Of a stretch of DNA of 7,567 bases, positions 1 to 6,696 are shown piece by piece. The translations under genes and the position numbers were made by a program. Within the stretch, counting starts at the first letter, position 1. Each line of letters begins with the position of its first letter. Origin of the DNA: Clostridiales bacterium UBA4821 (GTDB taxonomy: Bacteria > Bacillota > Clostridia > Acetivibrionales > UBA4821); contig DHFP01000110.1 of NCBI GenBank assembly GCA_002402315.1, positions 1-7,567 of the forward strand, read 5' to 3'. The notes beneath the pieces are model-generated. The model had not been told where the DNA came from. It made no database searches and was given only the letters and a program-made list of their open reading frames with translations.

Positions 1-1241
1 TGAAGATGTTCGCAGAAAGGCCATTGATCGGCTGGGGGGGCGGCGGCTGGCAGGAGGCTTACCGTTCCTACCAGAGCTATTTCTATAATTCAAACCAGGT
101 GCACGGGCATTATTTTCAGATCATGGTTGAGGTTGGGATATTAGGCATCCTGGTGATGCTGGGTATTTGGGTGAGTTTCCTTTGTATCGGTCACAAACTA
201 TACCACGGGGTAAAAGAAAATACATCAACCAGGTTTTTATTGCTGACGATCACCATGGCGGCTGTTATCATTGGACTTCATGCAGTTATTGACTTCGACC
301 TTTCTCTTTCTGCGATAGCATTGGTTTTATGGACAATGTTCGGACTTGCCAGGGGCATCAAGATTTACTCCAGCTCAGTAGTGGAAGAGAAAAAAAGCAG
401 GGCTTATATTCCTCCAAATTATTCAGCTTTAGCATTTTTATCAGCAGCTTCAATTATAATGGTCCTTTTTGCTGGTTCTCTGGCTGCGGCAGGCAGCTAT
501 GCCAAGCAAGCGGGCAGTTATTTTCAGAAGCAGAATATCAATCAAGGCATTAACTTATTACAGAAGGCTTCGGCGTATAATCCTTTTAATGCTGATTACC
601 ACAGTTATCTTGCCAGTATTTACAGCCAGTTGGGCAAAATTGACGAGGGAATAAATGAAGCGCAAAAAGCTTTATCTCTAAGCAAGTACAGCGCATCCCG
701 CTACGCAGACCTTACTAGCTTATTGATTTCAGGGAAGAAAGACAACGGATATGCCGTAGACGCAGCTGAGAATACTTTATCCCTAGCCCCATTCCAGATA
801 CAGTGGTATGAGCTGCTGGTAAGGACTTATTTCACGGCTGGTTATAATGAATTGGTCAGCGGAAACCGGGATGCAGCAAAGGGGTATTTTGAAAAAGCAG
901 TATCAGTACCGAGTCGTATCGAGTCTAAAATAGCTGGTCTGAACGAAACAGAAAAAAAGTTGTGGAATGTTGCTCCACTAATGACAGTTACACCAGCTAT
1001 AAATCTGAATGTTGGAGCCGCGCAGTACCTATTGGGACAATGGGATAATGCCGATAAAAAACTAAAGGCTACACTACAAGATGAAAAGAGTAAAGGTGCA
1101 GCTTCCTTGTGGCTGGCTGTCTTATACAAGCGACAAGGCTTAATCCAAGAGGCGCAGGAATATCTCATTCAGGCACAGAAGCTCGCACCGGATTTGTCGA
1201 AGGAATATGATAGCATGTTAGAGTTGGAGGTTCTGCGTTAA
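1..1241 (+). CDS. O-antigen ligase/polymerase-like membrane protein with TPR-like C-terminal tail (5' partial)
   Basis: This is the 3' part of a Wzy_C/WaaL-type integral membrane protein, a family that joins or polymerises exported lipid-linked glycans on the outer face of the membrane. The frame is open to the left edge, so the ATG at 6 is probably internal. Numbering from that ATG, PLIGWGGGGW (6-15) and QVHGHYFQ (31-38) match the conserved periplasmic-loop glycines and histidine of the family. Hydrophobic segments follow at about 44-62, 77-95, 100-118 and 141-163, with HAVIDFDLSL at 92-101. Residues about 170-411 are soluble and helical with TPR-like repeats, clearest at 195-228 and 364-397; such tails occur in Firmicute members. 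The N-terminal membrane helices are missing. It ends 28 bp before the exporter permease, so co-transcription is likely. Ligase and polymerase cannot be told apart from sequence alone. Confidence 0.85.
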   Translation, partial: KMFAERPLIGWGGGGWQEAYRSYQSYFYNSNQVHGHYFQIMVEVGILGILVMLGIWVSFLCIGHKLYHGVKENTSTRFLLLTITMAAVIIGLHAVIDFDLSLSAIALVLWTMFGLARGIKIYSSSVVEEKKSRAYIPPNYSALAFLSAASIIMVLFAGSLAAAGSYAKQAGSYFQKQNINQGINLLQKASAYNPFNADYHSYLASIYSQLGKIDEGINEAQKALSLSKYSASRYADLTSLLISGKKDNGYAVDAAENTLSLAPFQIQWYELLVRTYFTAGYNELVSGNRDAAKGYFEKAVSVPSRIESKIAGLNETEKKLWNVAPLMTVTPAINLNVGAAQYLLGQWDNADKKLKATLQDEKSKGAASLWLAVLYKRQGLIQEAQEYLIQAQKLAPDLSKEYDSMLELEVLR

Positions 1242-1255
1242 CAGGGTGAATTAGT

Positions 1256-1260
1256 GAGGA
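1256..1260 (+). promoter_or_regulatory. Ribosome-binding site for the permease gene
   Basis: GAGGA lies 9 nt before the TTG at 1270. The permease frame has a TGA at 1261-1263, so no earlier start is possible. The two ATGs at 1260 and 1263 are in another frame that closes after 15 codons. The site therefore supports TTG 1270 over the next in-frame ATG at 1309. Confidence 0.6.
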
Positions 1261-1269
1261 TGATGTTTA

Positions 1270-2046
1270 TTGTTTCAGCATATAAAAGAGTTATATGCAT
1301 ATCGTGAAATGTTTAAAAACTTGGTATTAAAGGAACTACGTGCCCGCTATAAGGGCTCTATCCTCGGTTTTTTGTGGACTTTCATCAATCCGTTAATGAT
1401 GCTGGTCGTCTATAGTGTGGTTTTTTCCTTTGTTACTCGAGCGAGTATAGAGCACTATCCCATGTTTCTTTTCGTAGGACTTTTACCTTGGAATTATCTT
1501 CAGACATCTGTAATGATGGGCAATTCCAGTATAGTTAATAATTCTAACTTGATTAAAAAGATATATTTCCCAAGAGTTATATTGCCCCTTGCTGTTGTAG
1601 TGTCAAACTTAATTAATTATATTTTAGGTCTTTTTATACTCATACCGGCGTTGTTTATATTCAAAATCCAACTCACTACTGCTCTAATAGCGTTCCCAGT
1701 AGTATTGCTGGTGCAGACCATTCTTGTTACTGCTCTAACACTCTTAGTGGCAGCGGCCAATGTTTACTTTCGTGATCTGGAGCACATATCCGGTGTATTA
1801 ATGATGGCCTGGTTTTTCCTGACCCCGATTCTATTTCCTTTAAGCATAATACCGAATGAAGCGAAGCCCTATTTTGCCCTAAACATTATGGCTCCGGTTG
1901 TTGAGGCTTATCAAGCTATCTTTTTTTATGGGCATTTTCCCGATTTTAATAATTTGGGTAGAATGGCAGCGTTATTTATTTGTATATTATTTGTTAGTTA
2001 TGCACTTTTCCAACGTCTACAGAAAAATTTTGCTGAGGAGTTATAG
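1270..2046 (+). CDS. wzm: ABC exporter permease, Wzm/TagG type (ABC2 membrane family)
   Basis: This is the membrane subunit of a polysaccharide ABC exporter, which moves a lipid-linked glycan from the cytoplasmic to the outer face of the membrane together with the ATPase encoded next. At 258 residues it has the normal family length. The amphipathic N-terminus leads into RYKGSILGFLWTFINPL (26-42), the family hallmark. NLIKKIYFPRVILPL (93-107) and VYFRDLEHI (165-173) are further conserved blocks. Hydrophobic segments lie at about 38-57, 66-82, 106-130, 137-163, 172-193 and 232-248, the usual six-helix layout. The start is TTG, chosen because a stop lies immediately upstream in frame and GAGGA is well spaced; ATG 1309 would remove 13 N-terminal residues. 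The ATPase gene follows after 17 nt. Substrate (O-antigen, capsule or teichoic acid) is not determined by sequence. Confidence 0.93.
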   Translation: MFQHIKELYAYREMFKNLVLKELRARYKGSILGFLWTFINPLMMLVVYSVVFSFVTRASIEHYPMFLFVGLLPWNYLQTSVMMGNSSIVNNSNLIKKIYFPRVILPLAVVVSNLINYILGLFILIPALFIFKIQLTTALIAFPVVLLVQTILVTALTLLVAAANVYFRDLEHISGVLMMAWFFLTPILFPLSIIPNEAKPYFALNIMAPVVEAYQAIFFYGHFPDFNNLGRMAALFICILFVSYALFQRLQKNFAEEL

Positions 2047-2048
2047 AA

Positions 2049-2055
2049 AGGAAGG
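2049..2055 (+). promoter_or_regulatory. Ribosome-binding site that places the ATPase start at CTG 2064
   Basis: AGGAAGG begins 3 nt after the permease stop codon and leaves 8 nt to CTG 2064, an ideal spacing. No comparable motif precedes the TTG at 2145, where the upstream bases are already coding for conserved ATPase residues. This site is the main non-homology evidence for the CTG start. Confidence 0.65.
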
Positions 2056-2063
2056 CGTAAAGT

Positions 2064-2807
2064 CTGTCAGTAGTAATTGAGGTCATTAATGTATCAAAGA
2101 AATTTAAACTCTATCATAGCCAGACTGTTTCCTTAAAAGAGCGTTTGATATTTTGGGGGCAGCATAAATCGGAAGATTTCTGGGCTTTAAAGGATATTAG
2201 TATTAAAGTACTGGAAGGTGCTTCTGTAGGACTGATAGGGCGCAATGGTTCCGGTAAGAGCACACTTTTAAAACTAATCAGCCGTATTCTTTATCCAACC
2301 ACAGGAAGAATTAAAGTGAACGGGCGCGTATCCACCCTTTTAGAACTAGGGGCTGGTTTTCATCCGGATTTCACCGGCCGGGAAAACATATTTTTTAATG
2401 CTTCTATTCTTGGCTTTTCCAGGAAAGAGATTAAGGCTAAGCTTGATGATATCATCTCCTTTGCTGAATTAGGTGAGTTCATTGACAATCCTGTGCGTAA
2501 TTATTCCACTGGCATGTACACCAGGCTTGGTTTTGCTGTAGCTGTACATGTTGATCCAGATATTCTATTGATTGATGAGGTATTGGCTGTGGGTGACTTG
2601 GCCTTCCAACAGAAATGCTTGAAGAAGATTAACGAGTTTAGGGAAAGAAATAAAACCATAATTATGGTTAATCACTCGCCAAAAAGCATACAAGATCATT
2701 GTGATAAAGCTATCTGGTTAGATCATGGAATGATCCGGATGATTGGTTCTGCAGTAGAAGTTACTAGATCTTATGAATCTTATCTTGGTTTAAATGAAAA
2801 TACTTAA
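2064..2807 (+). CDS. wzt: ABC exporter ATPase, Wzt/TagH type, probable CTG start
   Basis: This is the ATP-hydrolysing subunit that pairs with the Wzm-type permease just upstream. Numbered from CTG 2064 (247 residues), the N-terminus reads as SVVIEVINVSKKFKLYH after the start, matching the family's first strand. Walker A is GRNGSGKST (59-67), the signature is YSTGM (147-151), Walker B is LLIDE (168-172), followed by AVGD (175-178) and the switch histidine in VNHS (H204). The frame has a TAA at 2058-2060 and no ATG, GTG or TTG before TTG 2145; a start there would delete the first 27 residues, including strand 1. CTG 2064 has AGGAAGG 8 nt upstream, so I prefer it. The protein stops soon after the nucleotide-binding domain and lacks the C-terminal carbohydrate-recognition domain of long Wzt proteins, as in short KpsT/TagH-like forms. 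An upstream sequencing error or AUU start at 2076 are less likely alternatives. Confidence 0.92.
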   Translation: MSVVIEVINVSKKFKLYHSQTVSLKERLIFWGQHKSEDFWALKDISIKVLEGASVGLIGRNGSGKSTLLKLISRILYPTTGRIKVNGRVSTLLELGAGFHPDFTGRENIFFNASILGFSRKEIKAKLDDIISFAELGEFIDNPVRNYSTGMYTRLGFAVAVHVDPDILLIDEVLAVGDLAFQQKCLKKINEFRERNKTIIMVNHSPKSIQDHCDKAIWLDHGMIRMIGSAVEVTRSYESYLGLNENT

Positions 2808-2898
2808 AACGATACAAACATTATTTATCAGGTTATTTAGAAATGATATTGTATTATTTTATTATTTGCAGAAGTTCATTAAATTAAATATAACTTGA
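2794..2898 (+). other. Doubtful 34-codon ORF overlapping the ATPase 3' end
   Basis: An ATG at 2794 opens a 34-residue reading frame that overlaps the last 14 nt of the ATPase gene and ends with TGA at 2896-2898. The peptide begins MKILKTIQTLFIRLF and is basic and hydrophobic, with six Lys/Arg and one Asp. No good ribosome-binding site precedes it. In such AT-rich DNA a frame of this size may be chance. It could equally be the remnant N-terminus of a gene lost when the next cassette was inserted. I do not recognise it and assign no function. Confidence 0.15.
2866..2894 (+). promoter_or_regulatory. Candidate sigma-A promoter before the first glycosyltransferase gene
   Basis: TTGCAG (2866-2871) and TATAAC (2889-2894) are separated by exactly 17 nt. 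The -10 box matches the consensus at five of six positions, the -35 box at three of six. It lies in the 136-bp spacer (2808-2943) between the exporter and the first glycosyltransferase and would give a leader of roughly 45 nt. AT-rich DNA throws up such matches easily, so this is tentative. I see no hairpin terminator in the spacer. Confidence 0.3.
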
Positions 2899-2943
2899 GT
2901 TTAGATTGAGAACAATTACTGGTTTGGTGGGGGTATTATTTTA

Positions 2944-4254
2944 ATGAAATTAGCAGGCGTTAATATTTTGATTGATGGTTACAACTTGAGTATGGAAAAG
3001 GGAACAGGTATAAAAACATATGGCATCAACTTACTGGATATTATTCGTAAAATTGGAGGAAATCCGGGAGTTGTTTTGTTTGACTTCGATTTTAATTACT
3101 ATGGTATAGACGAAGTGTTATTGTTTGACGCACATGATTGGTCATCTAATGACAGCAATAAGAAATTAAGGAAAATATTTTCATTAATAAAACATATTAC
3201 AAGACCACAAACTAGAAAACTTGAATTATCATATCGTTCGGTGCCCCCAGAACGTTTCGAATTTGTAGCAAAAAAGTCTGATTTAAAAACCTTTATCTCA
3301 CCAGGATATTTTAAAGAATCTATGCGTTTATTTAAGGCAACCGGATTATTATCCCAACTAAATTTTAAAGAAAATATTGATATTTGGCATATGACTTATC
3401 CAATGGCTATCAAAGTAAAAAACGCGAAAACTGTTGTAACAATACATGATTTGATCCCTTTAAAGGTTCCCTGGTCATGTTTAGATGAAAAAGTATATTG
3501 GTATAAATTAGTCAAGAAGTTGGTCAATGAATCAGATTTAATAATTTCTGTATCTGAAAACACAAAAAAAGACATTTTAGATTATTTTGACATAGACGAG
3601 GGGAAAATATGTGTAACATATCAAAAAGTTGAACCATTAATAAAGACGCTTGGAAGTAGTTCGTCAATTATTTTAAAACAAAATAATTTAAAACCAGGCT
3701 CATATTTCTTGTTTGTTGGTAATATTGAACCCAAAAAAAACTTAAGAAAACTACTCGAAGCATATCTAAATTTAAACACAGATATTTCCTTAGTTGTAGC
3801 AGGTTCAAAGGGGTGGTTATGGGAAAAAGAATTAGATATTATAACTAAATTTAAAAATAATAAAAACTCAAAAAGTATCTTAAAAAAAATCATATTCTTG
3901 GATTATGTAACAAAAAAAGATCTTATTGACTTATACACTAATGCCTTGTGTCTTGTTTTTCCATCACTATATGAAGGATTTGGGCTTCCGCCATTAGAAA
4001 GTATGAGCGCCGGTTGTCCAGTAATTACATCTAATGTCTCATCTTTGCCGGAAGTTTGTGGTGATGCCGCACTCTATGTTAATCCCTATGAATCAGATGA
4101 TATTAAGTTAAAGATGGAAATGATAATAAATGATATAGATAATGGTGGCAAATTAAGACAAGTTATGATCGAAAAAGGGTATAAGCAATTTGAGTTTTTT
4201 AGTGAAGAGAACTATGCTGATAGATTATATAATGCTTACTCAAAAGTTTTGTAG
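2944..4254 (+). CDS. GT-B glycosyltransferase, GT4-like, long (436-residue) form
   Basis: A cytoplasmic or membrane-associated retaining glycosyltransferase that would add one sugar from a nucleotide donor to the growing glycan. The N-terminal domain opens with LIDGYNLSMEKGTGIKTY (9-26). IDIWHMTYPMAIKV (145-158) and TIHDLIPL (166-173) mark the inter-domain cleft. The C-terminal domain carries VGNIEPKKNL (258-267) and EGFGLPPLE (344-352), the E-x7-E donor-binding motif, then SLPEVCGDAALYVNP (367-381). The protein is complete. Its N-terminal domain is about 55 residues longer than that of the next gene's product, measured to the shared HD motif; such long forms exist in the family. ATG 2944 has GTGGGGG ending 10 nt upstream. 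The gene is strikingly AT-rich, with several A7-A8 runs, unlike its neighbours, which suggests separate acquisition. Sugar specificity is unknown. Confidence 0.9.
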   Translation: MKLAGVNILIDGYNLSMEKGTGIKTYGINLLDIIRKIGGNPGVVLFDFDFNYYGIDEVLLFDAHDWSSNDSNKKLRKIFSLIKHITRPQTRKLELSYRSVPPERFEFVAKKSDLKTFISPGYFKESMRLFKATGLLSQLNFKENIDIWHMTYPMAIKVKNAKTVVTIHDLIPLKVPWSCLDEKVYWYKLVKKLVNESDLIISVSENTKKDILDYFDIDEGKICVTYQKVEPLIKTLGSSSSIILKQNNLKPGSYFLFVGNIEPKKNLRKLLEAYLNLNTDISLVVAGSKGWLWEKELDIITKFKNNKNSKSILKKIIFLDYVTKKDLIDLYTNALCLVFPSLYEGFGLPPLESMSAGCPVITSNVSSLPEVCGDAALYVNPYESDDIKLKMEMIINDIDNGGKLRQVMIEKGYKQFEFFSEENYADRLYNAYSKVL

Positions 4255-4284
4255 GGCATTCTGCATATAGAAGGACATTGTGTT

Positions 4285-5418
4285 ATGGAAATATGTATTG
4301 GAATCGATGCTCGTTATGGTTTTCGTGATAACAGGAGAGGGATCGGCAATTATATATATAAGCTAGTAGAAGGCTTTAAAGAAATTCGTCCTTCGGGTTT
4401 TGTATTTCATCTTTATGTGGATAAAATGGCTAATCCGATAATGGTTAAAGAAATGCAAGATGATTCTTTTAAAGTACATATGTTGCACTCGGAAAATCTG
4501 GCCTTATGGGAACAAATTGCCTTACCTATGGCAGCAAAGCGTAATAGGATTGACATTTTGCACTGCACTAGTAATATTGCACCAGTATTTTTAAGAACCT
4601 GTAAATATATTACAACTATTCATGATACGATTGAATTCCGGCGAAGTGAGTTTGGTGATAATAACCTTACATATCGACATCATTTAAGCAGATTTTATAG
4701 GATGGGCATATTACCTAGAATTGCCAGAATGAGCGATCTTATAATAACAGTGTCCGAGTATTCTAAATGTGATATTTCAGCTGTGCTAAAAGTTTCCCCC
4801 GAAAAAATTCGCGTAACATACGAAGCTCCTAATTATGTCAATGAGAATAGCTTAAATTCCAAAACTTTGTGTGCTAAATTAAACATTCCTGAAAATTTTA
4901 TTTTTGCGCTCGGTGCGGTTGATCAAAGAAAGAACACGAAACGCCTGCTTGAAGCATATAAAATATTAAGAAATGAAGGAATCACGAAAATTCCTTTGGT
5001 GGTTGCCGGAATTGAAAACCTAGAATTTTTTTCCAAGTATCAAGGTGAGGGCGTATATTTGTTTGAATACCTATCAGACAAAGAAATTGCAGCTCTTTAT
5101 CGATATGCTCTCTTCTTTGTTTATCCATCTCTTTATGAAGGCTTCGGATTACCAGTCTTGGAAGCAATGCTATATGGTTCGCCAGTGTTATGTTCAGAAA
5201 CAACCTCAGTTGGTGAAGTAGCAGTAGACGCTGCATTTAAATTTAATCCGGCGGATGTTATTGATATGGCAGGAAAAATGAAGATACTTATTTATAATTC
5301 AGAACTGCGCGCAGAATTGAGAAAGAAAGGTCAAATTCATGTGGCGGAATTTTCCTGGGAGAAGTGCACAATGGAAACTCTCGAAATTTATAAGGAACTA
5401 TTGGGTGGACAAGTGTGA
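4285..5418 (+). CDS. GT-B glycosyltransferase, GT4-like, mannosyltransferase-like family
   Basis: A 377-residue GT4-like enzyme, predicted to transfer a sugar from a nucleotide donor to a lipid-linked acceptor in the cytoplasm. GIDARYGFRDNRRGIGNY (6-23) is the glycine-rich N-terminal acceptor-side motif seen in this family, followed by TIHDTIEF (111-118) and TVSEYSKCDI (155-164). The donor-binding half shows LGAVDQRKNTKRLLEAY (209-225) and EGFGLPVLE (285-293), an intact E-x7-E motif, then SVGEVAVDAA (308-317). Start ATG 4285 has AGAAGGA 9 nt upstream. It begins 30 bp after the previous glycosyltransferase gene and is clearly related to it, so the two may be ancient duplicates or recruits of one family. 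Members often use GDP-mannose, but the sugar cannot be assigned here. Confidence 0.9.
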   Translation: MEICIGIDARYGFRDNRRGIGNYIYKLVEGFKEIRPSGFVFHLYVDKMANPIMVKEMQDDSFKVHMLHSENLALWEQIALPMAAKRNRIDILHCTSNIAPVFLRTCKYITTIHDTIEFRRSEFGDNNLTYRHHLSRFYRMGILPRIARMSDLIITVSEYSKCDISAVLKVSPEKIRVTYEAPNYVNENSLNSKTLCAKLNIPENFIFALGAVDQRKNTKRLLEAYKILRNEGITKIPLVVAGIENLEFFSKYQGEGVYLFEYLSDKEIAALYRYALFFVYPSLYEGFGLPVLEAMLYGSPVLCSETTSVGEVAVDAAFKFNPADVIDMAGKMKILIYNSELRAELRKKGQIHVAEFSWEKCTMETLEIYKELLGGQV

Positions 5419-6587
5419 AGATACTCTTTCTAACAGCTGAACCACCATGGCCGCTTGATCAGGGTGACAAGTTGCGTAATTATTATTTATTAAAGGAACT
5501 ATCTTCGAAAAACGATATAACGTTAGTATGCTTCTGTACTCCTCAGGATGTTAGCGGTGCTTGGCAAAAAGAGTTGTTTCCCTTATGCAAAGATGTATAT
5601 ACAATACCACTTGACCGACGAACTATGCTTATTAATATAGCGAAAAGGCCACACATGCCGATTACTATGGCTGCCAGAATATGTCATCCTATGGTCAGAT
5701 TAATCCGAGAATTAAGTAACAGACATAAATATGATATTACAATGACCTGCCAGTTGAAGATGGCAGCATACCTAAAGTATAGTGTATCAGGGAAAAAAGT
5801 TGCGGAATTAACTGATTTACTTTCAGTTTATTGGAAACGCATGGCTGAATTTGAATCTATTAGATTGAAAAGATATCTTTTGAATTTGGAAATTGCAAAA
5901 CTGGTCTATTGGGAGAAAAAAATAGTAAGCAACTCCGAAATGTCAATATTTGTATCGCCTAATGATGCGGCAGTAATAAAACAGATGCTGCCAGATAAAA
6001 GAATATCTGTTTTATCCAATGGGGTAAATCTTGAATATTTTACTCCTCTGAAGCCTTCTGAAAAACCGGTGCTTATTTTTTACGGCCACCTGCGTTACCC
6101 ACCAAATAAGGATGCCATTGTTTGGTTTGGGCGAGAAATATTTCCTCGAATTAAGGATGCAGTTCCAGAAGTAGAATTGCTGATCGTAGGCAAAGAGCCT
6201 GTACCAACAGTGACTCAAATGGCAGAAATACCTGGCGTGTCACTTATTGGCTATGTTAATGATTTGCGTCCTTATTTAGAACGTGCTGCCCTAATGATTG
6301 TCCCGCTGCGTTTCGGTGCGGGTATGCGCAACAAAATATTGGAAGCGATGGCTTCTGAACGGGCAGTGGTTTCTACGTCATTAGGCTGTGAAGGTTTAGA
6401 GGTTATACCTGGTACTCATTTAGAAGTTGCTGATGAACCATTATCATTTGCGAACGCTATAATCGATCTCTTAAATGATCGAAACCGGCGTGCTTTTTTG
6501 TCAGAAAACGGCCGCAGATTAGTAGAGTCAAGTTATAATTGGGATTCTATTGGAAAGCGTTTAGGATCTTTACTCAGAGACATTTGA
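5415..6587 (+). CDS. GT-B glycosyltransferase, GT4-like, Stp1-like sugar transferase
   Basis: A 390-residue glycosyltransferase of a different GT4 branch from the two before it. The N-terminal Rossmann domain starts ILFLTAEPPWPLDQGDKLRN (3-22), a form resembling the Stp1-like exopolysaccharide sugar transferases. SNGVNLEYFTP (201-211) opens the C-terminal domain, followed by YGHLRYPPNKDAIVWFGREI (223-242) and VPLRFGAGMRNKILEAMA (296-313). In the last block the first glutamate of the usual E-x7-E pair is absent (A302) while K307 and E310 are kept, a pattern shared by this branch rather than a sign of damage. The GTG start overlaps the previous gene's TGA (GTGA, 5415-5418), so translation is probably coupled; GGGTGG lies 6 nt before it. 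Donor and acceptor are unknown. Confidence 0.88.
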   Translation: MKILFLTAEPPWPLDQGDKLRNYYLLKELSSKNDITLVCFCTPQDVSGAWQKELFPLCKDVYTIPLDRRTMLINIAKRPHMPITMAARICHPMVRLIRELSNRHKYDITMTCQLKMAAYLKYSVSGKKVAELTDLLSVYWKRMAEFESIRLKRYLLNLEIAKLVYWEKKIVSNSEMSIFVSPNDAAVIKQMLPDKRISVLSNGVNLEYFTPLKPSEKPVLIFYGHLRYPPNKDAIVWFGREIFPRIKDAVPEVELLIVGKEPVPTVTQMAEIPGVSLIGYVNDLRPYLERAALMIVPLRFGAGMRNKILEAMASERAVVSTSLGCEGLEVIPGTHLEVADEPLSFANAIIDLLNDRNRRAFLSENGRRLVESSYNWDSIGKRLGSLLRDI

Positions 6588-6696
6588 TACAGATATTTAT
6601 TGGATTTTATTATCATCCCTAAATTTGATATTGGAGCCCATAACGAAGTTGTTTAAACTATAGATGGTCATAGTGCTTTAGATTAATGGGGAGGTA
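6588..6696 (+). other. Intergenic spacer, 109 bp
   Basis: I find no convincing promoter, terminator hairpin or gene here. TATAGA at 6659-6664 resembles a -10 box, but the nearest -35-like TTGGAG (6631-6636) is 22 nt away, too far. The spacer separates a tightly packed glycosyltransferase pair from a GC-richer gene and may be a junction between cassettes. Confidence 0.4.
6688..6695 (+). promoter_or_regulatory. Strong but very close Shine-Dalgarno before the last glycosyltransferase gene
   Basis: GGGGAGGT is a near-perfect Shine-Dalgarno core, but GGAGG ends only 2 nt before ATG 6697, much shorter than the usual 5-9 nt. The same bases also form ATG GGG AGG TAA (6686-6697), a three-codon frame whose stop shares its last A with the gene's ATG. 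Either the spacing is tolerated, or initiation is at a later codon such as ATT 6703 or TTG 6721. Confidence 0.5.

Noticed and set aside
296..313. Catalytic loss in the third glycosyltransferase because the first Glu of E-x7-E is absent (protein residues 296-313, DNA about 6300-6353)
   Set aside because: The substitution with a retained G-x-G...K-x-x-E block is characteristic of this GT4 branch, so it is not evidence of an inactive enzyme.
842..1168. 108-codon reading frame on the minus strand inside the ligase-like gene
   Set aside because: It lies antisense to a gene with clear domain and TPR-like content, has no recognisable motif and no supporting start site. It is a shadow frame.
1898..2080. 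60-codon + frame across the permease end and the ATPase start
   Set aside because: It is out of frame with both real genes, whose conserved residues account for this DNA. No family features are present.
3621..3893. 90-codon minus-strand frame within the AT-rich glycosyltransferase
   Set aside because: It is antisense to conserved GT-B motifs. Long antisense frames are expected from biased base composition.
3733..3918. A8 and A7 runs (3733-3740, 3882-3889, 3912-3918) as phase-variation tracts
   Set aside because: They occur throughout a very AT-rich gene at Lys-rich stretches, so composition explains them. The reading frame is intact.
6651..6674. GTTTAAAC palindrome (6651-6658) and a 5-bp inverted repeat ACTAT/ATAGT (6657-6661 and 6670-6674)
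   Set aside because: Too short and AT-rich to be a terminator or a convincing operator; no T-run follows and no second copy was seen.
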